From: Ectobius pallidus
Lineage: Eukaryota; Arthropoda; Insecta; Blattodea; Ectobiidae
Length of the DNA: 64,000 bases
NCBI GenBank assembly: GCA_964059195.1
Contig: CAXKWD010000009.1
Span: 46,905,160 to 46,969,159 of the forward strand
Reading direction: 5' to 3'
Under the pieces are notes generated by a model. That model worked only from the letters and a program-made list of their open reading frames with translations, was not told the DNA's origin and searched no databases. Each line of letters begins with the position of its first letter. Position 1 is the stretch's first letter. Both the position numbers and the translations under genes were made by a program. Below, in pieces: positions 1 to 11,345 of the stretch.

Positions 1-179
1 GTCAATGGTGAAAAATCTCTTTCCCGCGTTCAGGACAAGGTGTTTAGGGTTAAGTATTATATCCCGGTATCACGAATGTTCTTTAAATTTCGGTAATATG
101 ATGTATGACAGCGTGACACCTTCTCCAAGTTAAAAGAACTTAGACTATCTAAAATATGATCCAACATTAACTATCTAAA

Positions 180-301
180 TTTATGGTCCAAGTGTTAAAA
201 AGAGATTTAATTTTGAGAGGAGGTTATGTTTGCGAAACGAGTTCCTTTAGGGCGAGTGTAGTAATCCTACGAGCAAAACAAAATCCTTTTACCGCATGTA
301 T
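180..301 (+). repeat. Inverted-repeat arm A, partner of 3955-4066
   Basis: This ~120-bp segment reappears in reverse complement at 3955-4066. The best-conserved core is GTTTGCGAAACGAG, followed further in by CAAAACAAAATC and TTTTAC in both copies. The outer ends of both arms read CAAGTG. The pair could be the long terminal inverted repeats of a ~3.9-kb element or two independent insertions in opposite orientation; no transposase is visible between them. Confidence 0.5.
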
Positions 302-952
302 CATCATTATTATTATATTACTCGTACATTTATTTTGTCCTAGTGGTGATAGAATTAAGAGGTCATAATATATGAAGTTCGCTTAACTATGTGGAAACTA
401 CTGTGTTGTTATGCATTATTTAGATTATCTGTCAGATTTTATTTGGGTTATGTATCCTTCGGGGATGCGATGTGACGTGGTAATGACATTATCTTCATTT
501 CTACAACCAATTTACACGAAGAGAATGTCATACATAATATTATGGAAATTCGAATTTTTTGAAACCACGTCTTGTAGGGTATCATTGAAAAGCTCTTGAT
601 GAGTACTGTACAAATCAATAACTAGTTTCTCGATAGCTCTCATTTAAGGCGAGATTTGAATGTTTGAAAAAGTGCTCTTTTCTCTTTTTCGCAATTATTA
701 TTATTGCGGGTTTGTCATGCCAAGGCTAAAGAAGAAGAGTGCTATGCAGCGACAATAAATTAAACCAAAAGCACTTTGAAATCTACCTCCGCCTGTAGGC
801 CTGCCTAAAGGGATTATTTTAATAACTAAGCCTCTTGTTTGTATATTGGATATGGACTTACGAATTCATGAAAAGGGAAAAGCAAGTGTTAATAAAACTG
901 TGGAATTTATTTTAAAATTAGAGACAAAAACCTCTGTTTTCATAGAGGATCA
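302..952. other. No gene seen
   Basis: AT-rich sequence with only short chance reading frames (the longest about 62 codons, without recognisable motifs). Nothing else supported. Confidence 0.6.
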
Positions 953-1021
953 AATGTATGTATGTATGTATGTATGTATGTATATATGTACGTATGTATG
1001 TAGGCCTATATATATATATAA
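953..1021. repeat. ATGT-type microsatellite passing into TA repeats
   Basis: About eight imperfect copies of GTAT/ATGT are followed, after TAGGCC, by a run of alternating TA. The short open frame across it (a Met/Tyr/Val/Cys repeat peptide) is an artefact of the microsatellite. Confidence 0.9.
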
Positions 1022-1059
1022 ATACATTATATATACATATACACGTAATGTATATATAC

Positions 1060-1230
1060 GAGAAAACCATTACCGGATATCGTTAACTATTAAATTCTGC
1101 TAAATACTACTCCAGTTCAATAAATTTTATGCGATAGTACGTAAACTGATATTAAACATTAACAACTAGAAAAATATATTACAACTTATTTAGCACCATC
1201 GAGTTTTGGCGCACAAATTGAGGAAATCGT
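1060..1230 (+). repeat. Dispersed direct repeat, copy 1 (copy 2 at 1823-1990)
   Basis: Shares an ordered series of words with 1823-1990: CCATTACC-like start, TCCAG, AATAAATTTTATGC, ATAGTA, AAACTGATATTA, CTTATT, AGCACC and GCACAAATTG. The two copies are in direct orientation about 760 bp apart and clearly diverged. I do not recognise the family. Confidence 0.6.
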
Positions 1231-1822
1231 TCATTAAATTATTATAGGTTACTTCCAAGTAAAATTACAAATATTGGAGAAAGAAGTAGTTCTAAACATA
1301 CAAACCATCTCTGTAATATAAAAATATTATGGTTCGTACTAAGGCGAGCAATTCTTGCTAATAAAATGTTTATGATAGAAAACCGTTGTTAATATATACG
1401 AGTTTAATGAAAGAAAAAATTGCAATTGCTTGTATGAAGACTTTATCTCCATTATTGGAAATCATTCTACATGCAATAAAATGGGCAACATGTAAAGCAG
1501 ATGGTTAGTGGAAAGGTCATACATATCTTTTTTGTTTGAATTTCTTGATTTGAAACAGGTGCAACAGGGTACATAATTAAAAAGTGCAAAAATATTCCCG
1601 GAAGTGAGGTACATGGACGTGGTGAAGTTATTAGCCATACTCACCGACCGTCTTTACCCGGTATTGATAATTTCTGTTAGAAGGTGAGTCAGGGCCATAG
1701 TGAAACTTGAAGGAGCCAATTAATCCAGAAATTATTCTTAAATTATTAAAGAAAACATATATTTTCAAACAACGGCCGATGTAATTTTAAAAGAATTCAA
1801 TTTCTTAATGACAAATATTAAG
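1231..1822. other. No gene seen
   Basis: AT-rich spacer between two direct repeat copies. A 60-codon frame on the minus strand (1462-1644) has no family features and is treated as chance. Confidence 0.5.
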
Positions 1823-1990
1823 AAAACATTACCAGTAACTATTGTATTCAATTTAGCTGAATACTTTTCCAGAATAATAAATTTTATGCAATAGTAATTA
1901 AACTGATATTAGAAAATAATAACTAAAAAAGAAACTTATTGAGCACCCACAGAGTTCTGGTGCACAAATTGTGGAAATAGTGCAAAAGAT
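1823..1990 (+). repeat. Dispersed direct repeat, copy 2
   Basis: Partner of 1060-1230, with the same word order and spacing and scattered substitutions and small indels. Nothing inside resembles a protein. Confidence 0.6.
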
Positions 1991-2069
1991 CGTTAGAATA
2001 GCAACCAATTGAAATCTTCATGAACAATGTAAGGCAATATTCATTGGTAAACACATGTTGACATTCACT

Positions 2070-2600
2070 GGGCCCTATTTCATAAAACTCGACAGGTGTG
2101 ACAAATATGACAATTATGTCCAATCTGACAGATTTGTAAAACGTTATGGCAATTGTATGTTTCATAAATATTACAAGCTCTGTTTACATGACAGGTAAAT
2201 TGATATTAATTGTTAGACTAAAAAGTACGCTTTTCACACGACAATTTTATGTCAAACCTGAAGTTTATGACACTCATATACGCGTGGTATAAATCGATCT
2301 CAACATTGAATGTTAGGTTAATGTTAATCCGTGCCCTAAAATCCCAGCATGGTCTCATTTCTATTTTGTCATCACTCTCACTACCGCTAATATCACTACT
2401 ACTAGTGTTCATAATCAACAAGAAAATTTGAATCACATAGGTCTAATATTTACAAAAACGATTTGCCATGTTACAGGCCTATATGGCTACCATTTACATA
2501 ACCTTCTGACTAGGCTTAAATATGAAAGAATGACTGTCACTTGTATAATGACATTATAGACATAACTTCTACATTTTATAAATTTGTGAATGTTTGTAAA
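2070..2600. other. Possible decayed DNA-transposon remnant
   Basis: The left side starts GGGCCCTATTTCATAAA, a type of sequence common at ends of animal MITEs, followed by several TGACA/TGTCA words. The right side (2525-2590) also carries ATAATGACAT and TTTTATAAAT, loosely complementary to the left. No clean terminal inverted repeat or target duplication was found, so this is only a suggestion. A 72-codon minus-strand frame here has a Ser/Asp-rich N-terminal part but no recognisable domain. Confidence 0.25.
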
Positions 2601-2604
2601 CGGG

Positions 2605-2998
2605 TATACGCATTTATAATATTCATGGAAAGAATCCAGTGATATTGGACCAAATCGGTTGACCGGTAGTGTCTATTTTAAAGGCGCGATAACTCAAATA
2701 CGCTTTATCGGATTTTCATGAAACTTAATATAGGTGCACATTTATAATGTCCATGGGAAGAAGTCTGTTGATAGTGGACCAAATCGGTGGCCGGTACCGG
2801 AATAATGCCCAATTTAGTGCCCTTTTATGGTAATATATCACAAAGGCGCGGATAACTCAAATACGCTTTATCGGATTTTCCTGAAACTTGGTATACACAT
2901 TTATAACGTCCATGGGAAGAAGCTATTGATATTGGACCAAATCGGTTGACCGCTATCGTAGTAATGCCCAATTTAGTGCCTATTTTTTGGTAATGTAT
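2605..2998 (+). repeat. Tandem repeat, ~160-bp unit, about 2.5 copies
   Basis: The word CATTTATAA recurs at 2611, 2739 and 2898. Each copy continues with CATGG(G/A)A, GACCAAATCGGT, and the two later junctions carry GATAACTCAAATACGC followed by TTTATCGGATTTTC. The first interval is 128 bp and the second 159 bp: the first copy lacks about 31 bp containing AATAATGCCCAATTTAG, which is present in the later copies. Noncoding. Confidence 0.9.
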
Positions 2999-3954
2999 TA
3001 TAAAGAATTTAACAAATGCAAATCGGTTATCCTGACAACATATGTTTTACACTGTTCATGTACGGCTTTGGAATTTGTTATACAGTTAGCCATGACATAT
3101 TCCTTCGCATTTGATTATTTATCAAACTAGTCAGATGTTTATTTCGTTGATCAAGTTGAATACTGTTATATACAGAAGATATATTATTGTGAAATAATTA
3201 GGCTTAAGTACATTAAGTGAAGTTCTTCACCCGTGTATTTTGTGAATTGTTGACATATTTTAAGAATGTTTTTTATCAGTGTATACGAGTTTGAATTAAG
3301 GTTAAGTATCAAACTTTACACCTGTGTTCTTCCGTAAGTCCTGCTTAATGAATCGATCTGCAGCTTAATTCGGAGATAGATTACAAAAATAACTTATTTT
3401 CTGCATATTATAATTGCAATTAATTTATCACTGATTAAACAAAAGCATACTGGCACTTTGTTATATCAGTTTACCTGATTATATTTACTCTGCGATTTGT
3501 CTTCAGTGGTTGTTAACGATTTTGTTAGACAGTCGAAGGTAAAAGAAGCACTTCTAACTGTAGATGACATTAATTAAAAGGAGAAAATTATGCCACTGAA
3601 TGGTATTAAATTATATGATCACCAACTTTTATTTCTTCATACGGAAAATACTCTTGTGGTTAAAAATTAGTTCCATATGATTATTAAAGGGACTCAGAGT
3701 GATGAAATCGAATATTTTAAAATCCACTACGCCTATTTAAATGTATAATTTCTTATGTTAATTGCAAAAGTCTTCATATTTGCTGGGTAAAAAGCTTTGT
3801 CCTTATGTTGGCAGCTGTGTACCAGAAAATTAATAACAGCTTCTGTGCGGTCTAATATGGCTGGCTTATTGATTACTATAAATCTAACATTTATTATTAT
3901 TTCATAATTTTTAACGGCTTTCTACAAAACAGTAGGCTATATAATATACATAGT
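2999..3954. other. No gene seen
   Basis: AT-rich sequence, no supported reading frame or repeat. It lies between the two inverted arms 180-301 and 3955-4066. Confidence 0.55.
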
Positions 3955-4066
3955 AAAATGATTTTGTTTTGATCGCAGGATTGCTTTGGGCTCTCACGGG
4001 CTCGTTTCGCAAACATACCTACTCACATAATAAAATCCCATTTTTACCACTTGAATCATAAAGAAT
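3955..4066 (-). repeat. Inverted-repeat arm B, partner of 180-301
   Basis: The reverse complement of this segment aligns with arm A over about 115 bp with small gaps. The CTCGTTTCGCAAACAT core at 4003-4018 is the best-conserved part. Confidence 0.5.
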
Positions 4067-7000
4067 TTTGATTAAGAATCCAAAAGGAAACGTCACAAAC
4101 TTCTTTTGTTTAGAAAAAAATTCATTTCAATGCAGGGCCAATAAATAAACTCCTTAACAGATTTTGTGAACAATTGAATTACAAGGTGCAGAAAGGGAAC
4201 ATCGAACAAAAATGAAAAAAGTCAGTAGACTCAGAACCCCTGTTAAATAATGATTATGCTCATTCTGAATGGTTTAATACTTTCAACAGGGGGAAAACCC
4301 ATATTCCAATGGGAATATGTGTGTCGTTTCTGCACCGTTTGTACAGCTACACTTCAATTATCGATTGATGCAAAAAATTGTTACTGAACATTTTATAAGA
4401 TATGCCTTTTCTGCATCTTTTAGTTCACTTAGGCTGCATCGGTTCAATTGTTGCTTTAGCATTTTCAAAATCGAGATATTCTGTGTCCCGGACAGGTTTA
4501 GTCTTTTACCCGGAACAAAAAGAGAAAATCTTCGGTTTTCCGAAACATCAGGCAGCCCTAAATTCCAACGCAAGCTGGACCAGTTTGAAAGATTATCTCA
4601 TATAAGTAAACAGATCCTTTCTTCTCTGTAATAGACTGTAGAGGGATATAACATTGCATTCTTCCTTATTGGCGCCACTGTCCTTCTACAACTTTGCGAG
4701 CTGGCGAACATTATGAAGGTGGATGGCAAAACAGACAGAACCATTTATTTCAATCCACAGTTGTAGTGCTGCTGAAGATGTTCCGCTGTCAAGGAATAAG
4801 TGAAAAGCCACTCTCTCTGGGTGTATTGCAAAATTCATCAGAATAGCCAACAAAGCTGCTTACACATGCTTACATCCTTACAAAGCTGTGTGGGTGTAAG
4901 CCTATGCTTCATCAATGTAACTCTTCTCATTTTTCAACAGATGGCTTCGACTCGTAATTAATTTTTTTGCAATTTATATACTTGTCATCTTTTTTTTTTA
5001 CATTCAGTCACTTATTTTGAGAGCCCTCAGTGGCGGTGCTAACAACATTCGGATCTTCCAAAAATATTTTCTTAATTTTAGTGAGTCATAAAACTGGTGG
5101 AAAATATGGATTTATTTATTTTAAAATAAAATATAATATACTATTCACTATGATCTCATAATGACATTTAGTTTTGTTGTTATAAGGCATTGAACCTACT
5201 GTACTGTAATTGTGTTACTGTGACACTAGTTTAAAATTGTGCAGTGTACGGTATATGGATTAAACTAGTCCTTCGGCATAATATGGAGGTAATGAGCTCC
5301 TACCGCTTATCCCAAGGAGTCAGTATGAAAGTCAATTTCTTCAGTTCCTTACTTCATCTTATTTCTGTTCCTAATACATTGTAATAAACTAGGTTATAAG
5401 CATTGCTTTAGTAATGCAAATTCACTTTGAATATTTAGAAGGGCATTTGAGAAGCAATTATTAATAGTTGTTACTGTGACAACAAGTGAATATAAAATAA
5501 ATGTGTGGTATTTTATTTAAATATAAGCAAGAAAAGCTTCAAATATTTCAAAATTAATAATTACTTTTTGTTTCACACGTTGCGATCTTGGTTTGGTATT
5601 ATTCATTATAAGGAGTTTCTAAAACAACAAAATTGAATACATTATCTGATTTGCTGCAACTCTAAATGTAATTATCAATATTTCTGTTAGTTTGTTACTT
5701 CAATCCAAACTAGTTTGCTTTTTTTTAGCCTATACCTAATTGAGCTCAAAATCTAACCAGCCAAATTACACTAGCAGATATAATTTAAAAATTTTCTTTG
5801 TAATAAAGTGACATCATGCTACATAATCTGGCGCAAGTTTAGATTTATATCATATTCATAAGCAATCGTGTGTTTAAAGTACCTCATACAGAAAATAAAA
5901 TTCTATAACAAAAGCAGTGATATATTACAATTTTTAAATCATCCCCAACCAATAAGCTGTCGGTCTTCAAGGAACATCTGGGAGTTACTAACCACAATTT
6001 TAGAAATTTCAGTAGCTGCTACAATACATTGAACTCAATTTTCCTATCTCTTTGTATTGATATCTGTGTTTCAGAGACAAAGAAATTGGAGGTGATAGTT
6101 TATTAATGTAATGACAGGGCAGGAAAACCACAGCATAAGTTAAAATAATAATCATGCTGACAGATTTCCGTCCAACAAAACAACTAGATAAGCTAGTACG
6201 TGATCCTATTAGTGAGAGGCATATAATTCAAGCACACAACTGGACCATACATAGGATAAGAAATGTCGATCCGACTTAGAGCAGAACCCACATTTCTCAG
6301 ATATGAATACAAGGACACTGAACATTTTATTATCTTTCATTTAGAGACATTATTTTTAGGTACTTTACTAATTTCTCATAAATTCCATACAAGGAGACCA
6401 TATTGTTAACATTGCTCAGCGCGTCGGTGTAGTTCCATCATCCTCATATCAGACACCGCAGTATTTAGTTAAATTAATGTAGAAAACATACACAAACTTC
6501 AAAAAATCTATGACTAATTAATATCTACGAAAATCACAGAAGTGACCCCCATCCAAAACCAAAGTAAACATTATCAGGGCTAAAATATGTAACTAAAAAT
6601 AACACTTAAATTTGTCTAGTTCTCTAGGCACTCCTTGACAAGCTTGACAGTCCTTAACTTTATTTGATTGTGAGTTTTTGCTTATTCTGAGAGGAAATCG
6701 ATTTTGCTTGCTTAATTTATTATTTTAAATAGCACACTTAACTCAAAACTGATACAATGAAAATGCTTATTTCACTCCTAGAAGTCATCACCGGTTTCTT
6801 TTCTTTTGTCGGTTAATAGATTTACTGAAAAATCCTGGCTATAAAATACTGTCAGATTTCTAAAAATCTCACCAGTGAAGAAACTGATATTGAAGAGGAA
6901 TTCATCGAAAATGAGCTGAATTGCTTTTCACATGCGACTGTGACGACCTGAAATAACATTTTCATTTTACAGATCACTCTTCACTGAACGACGCATATTA

Positions 7001-7794
7001 TGTGATAAGATTTCTACGAAATAATAATTTACTTTATTTTCGTCCAATTTTGTTGCTTATTTGTTGTATTTTTCATACCTTTTTGTTCGGTTAGTTATTT
7101 TACTAATAAATCCGGGCTCTTTAACAACGATGTGGTCGAACTTCTAATATTTTTGAAGAGCCGATAGTGCAGTATCATACTATATTTACAATCTATAATA
7201 GCCAATCACAAATAATTAACTTGATTATTATTGATATTTTATCTTGTACCTAGGTATTAAACAGACCTGCAAACTGCACGAAAATGTTTTAGCTTGCACT
7301 GCACTACGAAAATAATTAAATGCAACGAATGATAACACGAGATCCTATTACTGTTGTTAACTAAAATGCATTTAAAACTGAAAGGCAGGTAATTCCAGCA
7401 CAGCAGGGACAAAAGCTTTCAGTCTGTTCCAATACGAACATACGTAGTGATTAAAATGGGATTTCGTTGTTAGTTAGCGTGTAATGCCCTATTGTGTACC
7501 TGCAAAATAGCGTAACTCCATTCTGTACGGGAAGTGCAATGTTTTATGCAAAACCAATACACAAGTTAGTACAGACAATGGAAAAATTTGGAATGCAATA
7601 GTATGGGTAGCGGAAAGGGCTACTCCGGCTGGAATAAAAGGGATTGAACATAAGTCACGGCAACTATTTATTTTCTAAAAGTAATGCGTTTTTACCATGG
7701 AGATGTATGTCACGGGAGAGCGTAGCATCACTAGTAGGCTATATGGACAAATCATTTGGTAGCATTGTCATATACGGTTATACAAATAGAGACG
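4067..7794. other. Long featureless AT-rich stretch
   Basis: No gene supported. Overlapping frames at 4317-4631 (104 codons, plus) and 4358-4573 (minus) cover the same DNA and show no domain. At 5960-6110 an open stretch without a start codon spells a short DICVSETK-like string reminiscent of LINE endonucleases, but no other endonuclease motif accompanies it. Poly-T at 4990-5000 is a plain homopolymer. Confidence 0.5.
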
Positions 7795-8110
7795 ATGTGA
7801 GTCAGCCGCCGCGCAGTTGGATATGACAAGATGTGAACAACATTCTTACGTCAAAATTGTCACTATACGAGGAAAAAAGCGAATACCACAAGTAGCTGAT
7901 GAAATAATAACCTTCCGTACCATGGGTAACTTTAAGGGATCATGGAGTGGGTATGTATGCTTTCATGGTTCCAACTACCACGATATGTTATTGTGGCACG
8001 ATGCAGTCGCGTACGGATATTTATGAGTGTCTGTTTCCTTCTCTATCCTACATCTAGAACTCATAATCTGCATTGTACATACATTCCATACCATGCCCTT
8101 TCATTTGTAT
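7795..8110 (+). repeat. Unclassified dispersed repeat, copy 1 (copy 2 at 57578-57860)
   Basis: Shares ordered words with 57578-57860: GTCAGCCGC/GTCAGTCGC, a GACA(A/T)GATG(T/A) word, CATTCTTACGTCA/GCGTTCTTAGGTCA, TTCCGTACC, GTGGCACGATGC followed by GTCG, then a CCTTTTCGTTTGTACATTT-like end. Short overlapping open frames here (60-80 codons) have no recognisable domain. The family is unknown to me. Confidence 0.55.
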
Positions 8111-8784
8111 ATTTCCAAAATTTAAAACGGTCCCACACTATCAAAAGAAAAAAATTATACCCCATCCCTCATAAGTTACATTAGAAGCCTTGTTTCAAAC
8201 GCCTATGATTTTACTGGCTACATAGATTCTAATCACAATATCGATAATCAAAATAATCATGCTTGACGCCAGCGAAAGTTACTAAACAATACAGAAGTTG
8301 TGTGGTTACTTTCAATTAATATTAATAGTCTATTGGAAGCACGGTCACATCCTTTCAGGAGGATTAGGTATACAAGGAATTCTAGAAATACGGGTGACCC
8401 TTGCACAGGTCGAGCAGCGGTTTCAAAAGTTTCAAATCCCCACCTTACAGCCTGTACAGCTCTCTTGGTGCCCTAACTTGTGCCAAGTGCTATTAGTGTT
8501 GTATTTGTTAATTCACACAGAGATATCATCCTGGAGTCCGGCCAGCAATGGTTTTCCGCAAACTTTACAGTGTGTTTGTATTCCTCTGCGAGTACTGTGT
8601 TTCTACAGGGTTGAACAAAGTTTCGTGTTTCCATTACATTCCACTTCAGGTTATCGTTTATTGCTCATATTTATCAAAGACATACTCGTAAATGAGCTCA
8701 GTTCTCTTTTATCAGACTTGTAAGATCGCCAAAAGAACAGAAAAATCAAATGATGCAAATTCCTATACTAGCTCAAACGTACTT
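8111..8784. other. No supported gene; one 141-codon open frame
   Basis: A plus-strand frame at 8298-8723 is longer than most chance frames in this window (141 codons) but has no signal peptide, repeat or motif that I recognise, and the complementary strand is interrupted. I treat it as chance, with some doubt. Confidence 0.45.
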
Positions 8785-9091
8785 ACTCAATGGAAACAGA
8801 CGATTCCTAAGCAAGCTAAATGAATATTAGCCTATTTTATGGAACTCGGAGGTTCATTGCCGCGCTTATATGAGCTCGCAATTTAACACTATTTTGTGCT
8901 AACTCCATCCAACAATCCCTCGCAAATCCTACTTCCCTTAAATCTATTCTAATATTTTTCTCCCACCTACGTCTACGTCTCCCAAGTAGACTAGTATTTA
9001 CCCTTCAGGCCTCACAGTCAATATTTTTGAGCCTATGTCTTTCCTCCACCTTGAGCGCAACATGTCCAGCCCATTTCAACCTCCGTGATTT
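8785..9091 (-). pseudogene. LINE-T copy A, 3' part: reverse-transcriptase C-terminal tail
   Basis: On the minus strand this reads the C-terminal tail of a non-LTR reverse transcriptase: a RLKWAGHVA block, an arginine-rich RRRRRWEKNIRIDLREVGF-like block, then ELAQN and SAAMNLRVP ending at a stop. A stop and small length changes interrupt it. After the stop comes the 3' UTR segment shared with 13636-13711 and 35802-35853, ending CCATTGAGTAAGTA. The upstream part of the same copy resumes at 10061 after a ~970-bp insertion. In intact relatives this tail follows the catalytic domain; none of the catalytic domain remains here. Confidence 0.8.
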
Positions 9092-10060
9092 TTTTTTTAT
9101 TAAGGAATATTCCATAATACAATCTATTGCCTCCATAAGTCCCTGTCCATAGCATCTTCTTCACTTAATCCTTTTCTTGCCATACTCCTTTTCACCCCAT
9201 CTATCCAGCACTCTTTGGGCTTCCCTCTTCTTCTTTTTCCTTCTACTTTCCAATTCAAAATTCTCTTGGGTATTCTATCCTCTGTCAATCTGAGTACATG
9301 TCCATACCATCTCAAGCGTCTTTCTTCTACAATTTCCAAAATATTCTTTTCAGCTTGCATTATTTCCCTTATTCTATTATTCCGAATTTCTTGGTGAACG
9401 CCTCCAAAAATCCATTTCTAATACCATCAATTTTTTTGCTTGTTGTCTACTTATGGTTCAAGTTTCAGAGCCATATAATGTTGTACTTTGGAATAATGCC
9501 TAAAATATTAATTTTTTAGTGCTATGAAAAATATTTTTACTCCTTAAGATTGAATTTAGCATTCCTAAAATTCTCTTCCCACCCTTCATTCTTCTTTGAA
9601 TCTCTAAATTTGTTGTTGCATCCTTTTGTATAAATAGATCCTAGATATTTAAAATATTCGACATGTGCAATTTCTTCTGTATTACATATTAACTTTTCTC
9701 CCAAACCCATTGACAAATATTCAGTTTTATTGAAATTTATTTTTAATCCCCATATCCTGTACTCTTCTACCAACTTTTTGAGCATATATCACGCATCATC
9801 TGTATCCTCAGTAATTATTACTTGATCATCCGCGAAAAGTAGATTATGCAAGTAGTAATCTGGATGAATTTGAATACCCATAGGCTAAATCGACATTTCC
9901 TAGTCCAGTTTTGAGGAGCCATATCAATACATATTTTTAACAATGTCGGAGATAAGCAACATCCTTGTAAATGTCCTTTTGGTGTATAAAATTCTTCTGA
10001 TAATTTTAAACCCATCATTATTCGGTATTTGTTTTGTGAGTGTATTGATTTTATAATGTT
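9092..10060 (-). mobile_element. 5'-truncated LINE fragment (RT and C-terminal tail) inserted into LINE-T copy A
   Basis: Minus-strand reading gives, in order and in shifting frames: LQGCCLSPTL (RT motif before the active site, 9945-9985), LFADDQVIIT (the active-site box, about 9815-9845), EEIAHVEYFKYLGSI (9635-9690) and RRLRWYGHVLRLTEDRIPKR followed by GKRRRGKP (9225-9330). Stops and frameshifts make it non-functional. Its 3' end runs into an A-run on the minus strand (T-run 9089-9098), consistent with a poly(A)-type tail. Comparison with the uninterrupted LINE-T copy B shows that the flanking CCTCCGTGATTT and AATTACC were once adjacent, so this is an insertion into an older copy. Clade cannot be fixed from this fragment; RTE-like is my best guess. 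Confidence 0.8.
9124..9360 (-). pseudogene. LINE C-terminal tail reading frame
   Basis: A 78-codon open piece of the inserted LINE. It contains RRLRWYGHVLRL, RIPKRILNW, GKRRRGKPKECWIDGV and a final DRDLWR, the arrangement typical of tails downstream of insect LINE reverse transcriptases. It has no start of its own (the methionine is internal) and is the 3'-most surviving part of the fragment. Confidence 0.75.
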
Positions 10061-10235
10061 AATAATTTAATTACCTTTATTACATTCGGTGAAGAGTACA
10101 GGTTATGAAGCTCGTCATTATGCAGTTTTCTTCTGTCCCCGTTTTCATCTCTCTGAGGTCCGAATATTTTCCTAAGTATCCTGTTTTCGGACATACTCAG
10201 ATCGTGTTCTTTCTGAAGAGTAAGGGATCATGTCT
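10061..10235 (-). pseudogene. LINE-T copy A, 5' part
   Basis: Continuation of copy A beyond the nested insertion. The minus strand reads EEHDLSMSENRILRKIFGP, then KLHN, ELHNLYSSPNVIKVIK, which joins the RLKWAGHVA block at 9091. The coding region upstream of this, including the active site, is missing, so the copy is 5'-truncated near 10235. Confidence 0.75.
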
Positions 10236-11345
10236 CACTGAAAAATTCCTATTGGGTTAAATTTTGAAATTAATTTATTACAGTTGTCATTATTGTTTTA
10301 ATCAACTGCTGTTAAAAAGTAACAGGAAAGATAAAGTAGGTAAAATAAAGTCACATTAAAAATAAGATTGTAGAATTACATTAAACATTGTTAAAATATA
10401 AGTGAATTTTAATAAATTCCTTTATACCTATGTAATGGAGTTTAAAAGATTATTACATAACAACGAGATTCTACAGTAAAAGCTAATGGAATCCTCGAAT
10501 AGTGTATTGAAATTCATAGGGACTATGTTAGAATATTACAATCGTAAATCCTATTCTGCTGTTTGAATAAATTATAAAAATTGCGGCGGTGTATGGATGG
10601 CTTGCTACTCAGGACTCGAAAAGCATGGGAAGTACGTTGAAAAATAACTTATTACAAGGCCTTTGCTGCTTAAATAAATGTACACGGGTTCTTATTGACT
10701 AGTCCTCATTCCTTTTTTCCTCTTATATCTCCCACTCTGAAACTTTTTCTACTTTAACAAAGAATAGGCCTATAAAAAGTAGTATTAACTTCTGGCATTG
10801 ATTGCCAATGTACGCCGACGATATAATCACTAGTAAAAACCAAAATGCAATGCCACTGGATGTAGAAGGTTTTAATAAGTTAAGGGATTAACGGGAAAAT
10901 TCGCTAATCCACTGAACTGTGCGAAAAAGAATTATTCAATTAAATGTGAGTTGGAAAAGATGGATGCTTTAGTCTTTAGTTTATAGCACAATCCTTTTTT
11001 CGGTAACAAAGGCAGCTGACATCGTTCTGCAGTGAGAGGGCCATTACAACACTTCACTGACTGATTTACGTAGCCCACAAGGAGCTCGGGGATATTATAC
11101 CTAACTTCGAAGGACACACCACCCATTTCTTCGAATTACATAAGATATCTGACCGTAGTTTAATAATTATTATTTGGTTTATATAGAAATACAGAATACT
11201 GTACTTAGAGGCTTGTAAAAACTTAGCTTTCAAAAATTTATAAGATACTGTTGTCTTAATCAGTTAATTCTAAAGGCAGTAATTTCTGGGCTGTTGATGA
11301 AATTATTTATTTTAAAATTGTAAATGAAAGTATGAATTACTTTAT
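10236..11345. other. No gene seen
   Basis: AT-rich spacer between a LINE-T copy and family H copy 1. Short frames only. Confidence 0.55.

Noticed and set aside
2218..2436. Ser/Asp-rich 72-codon minus frame as the N-terminus of a transposase-associated protein
   Set aside because: The resemblance is only compositional, the opposite strand is open over almost the same interval, and there is no continuation.
4317..4631. Overlapping 104- and 71-codon frames as a small gene
   Set aside because: Frames on both strands cover the same DNA, composition is like the flanks, and no motif, repeat copy or splice context supports either.
5960..6110. DICVSETK-like string as a LINE endonuclease remnant
   Set aside because: Only one short motif fits and the expected WN, GDFN and SDH blocks are absent on both sides; likely chance.
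8298..8723. 141-codon open frame as a host gene
   Set aside because: No recognisable domain and no support from neighbouring sequence; kept only as a note.
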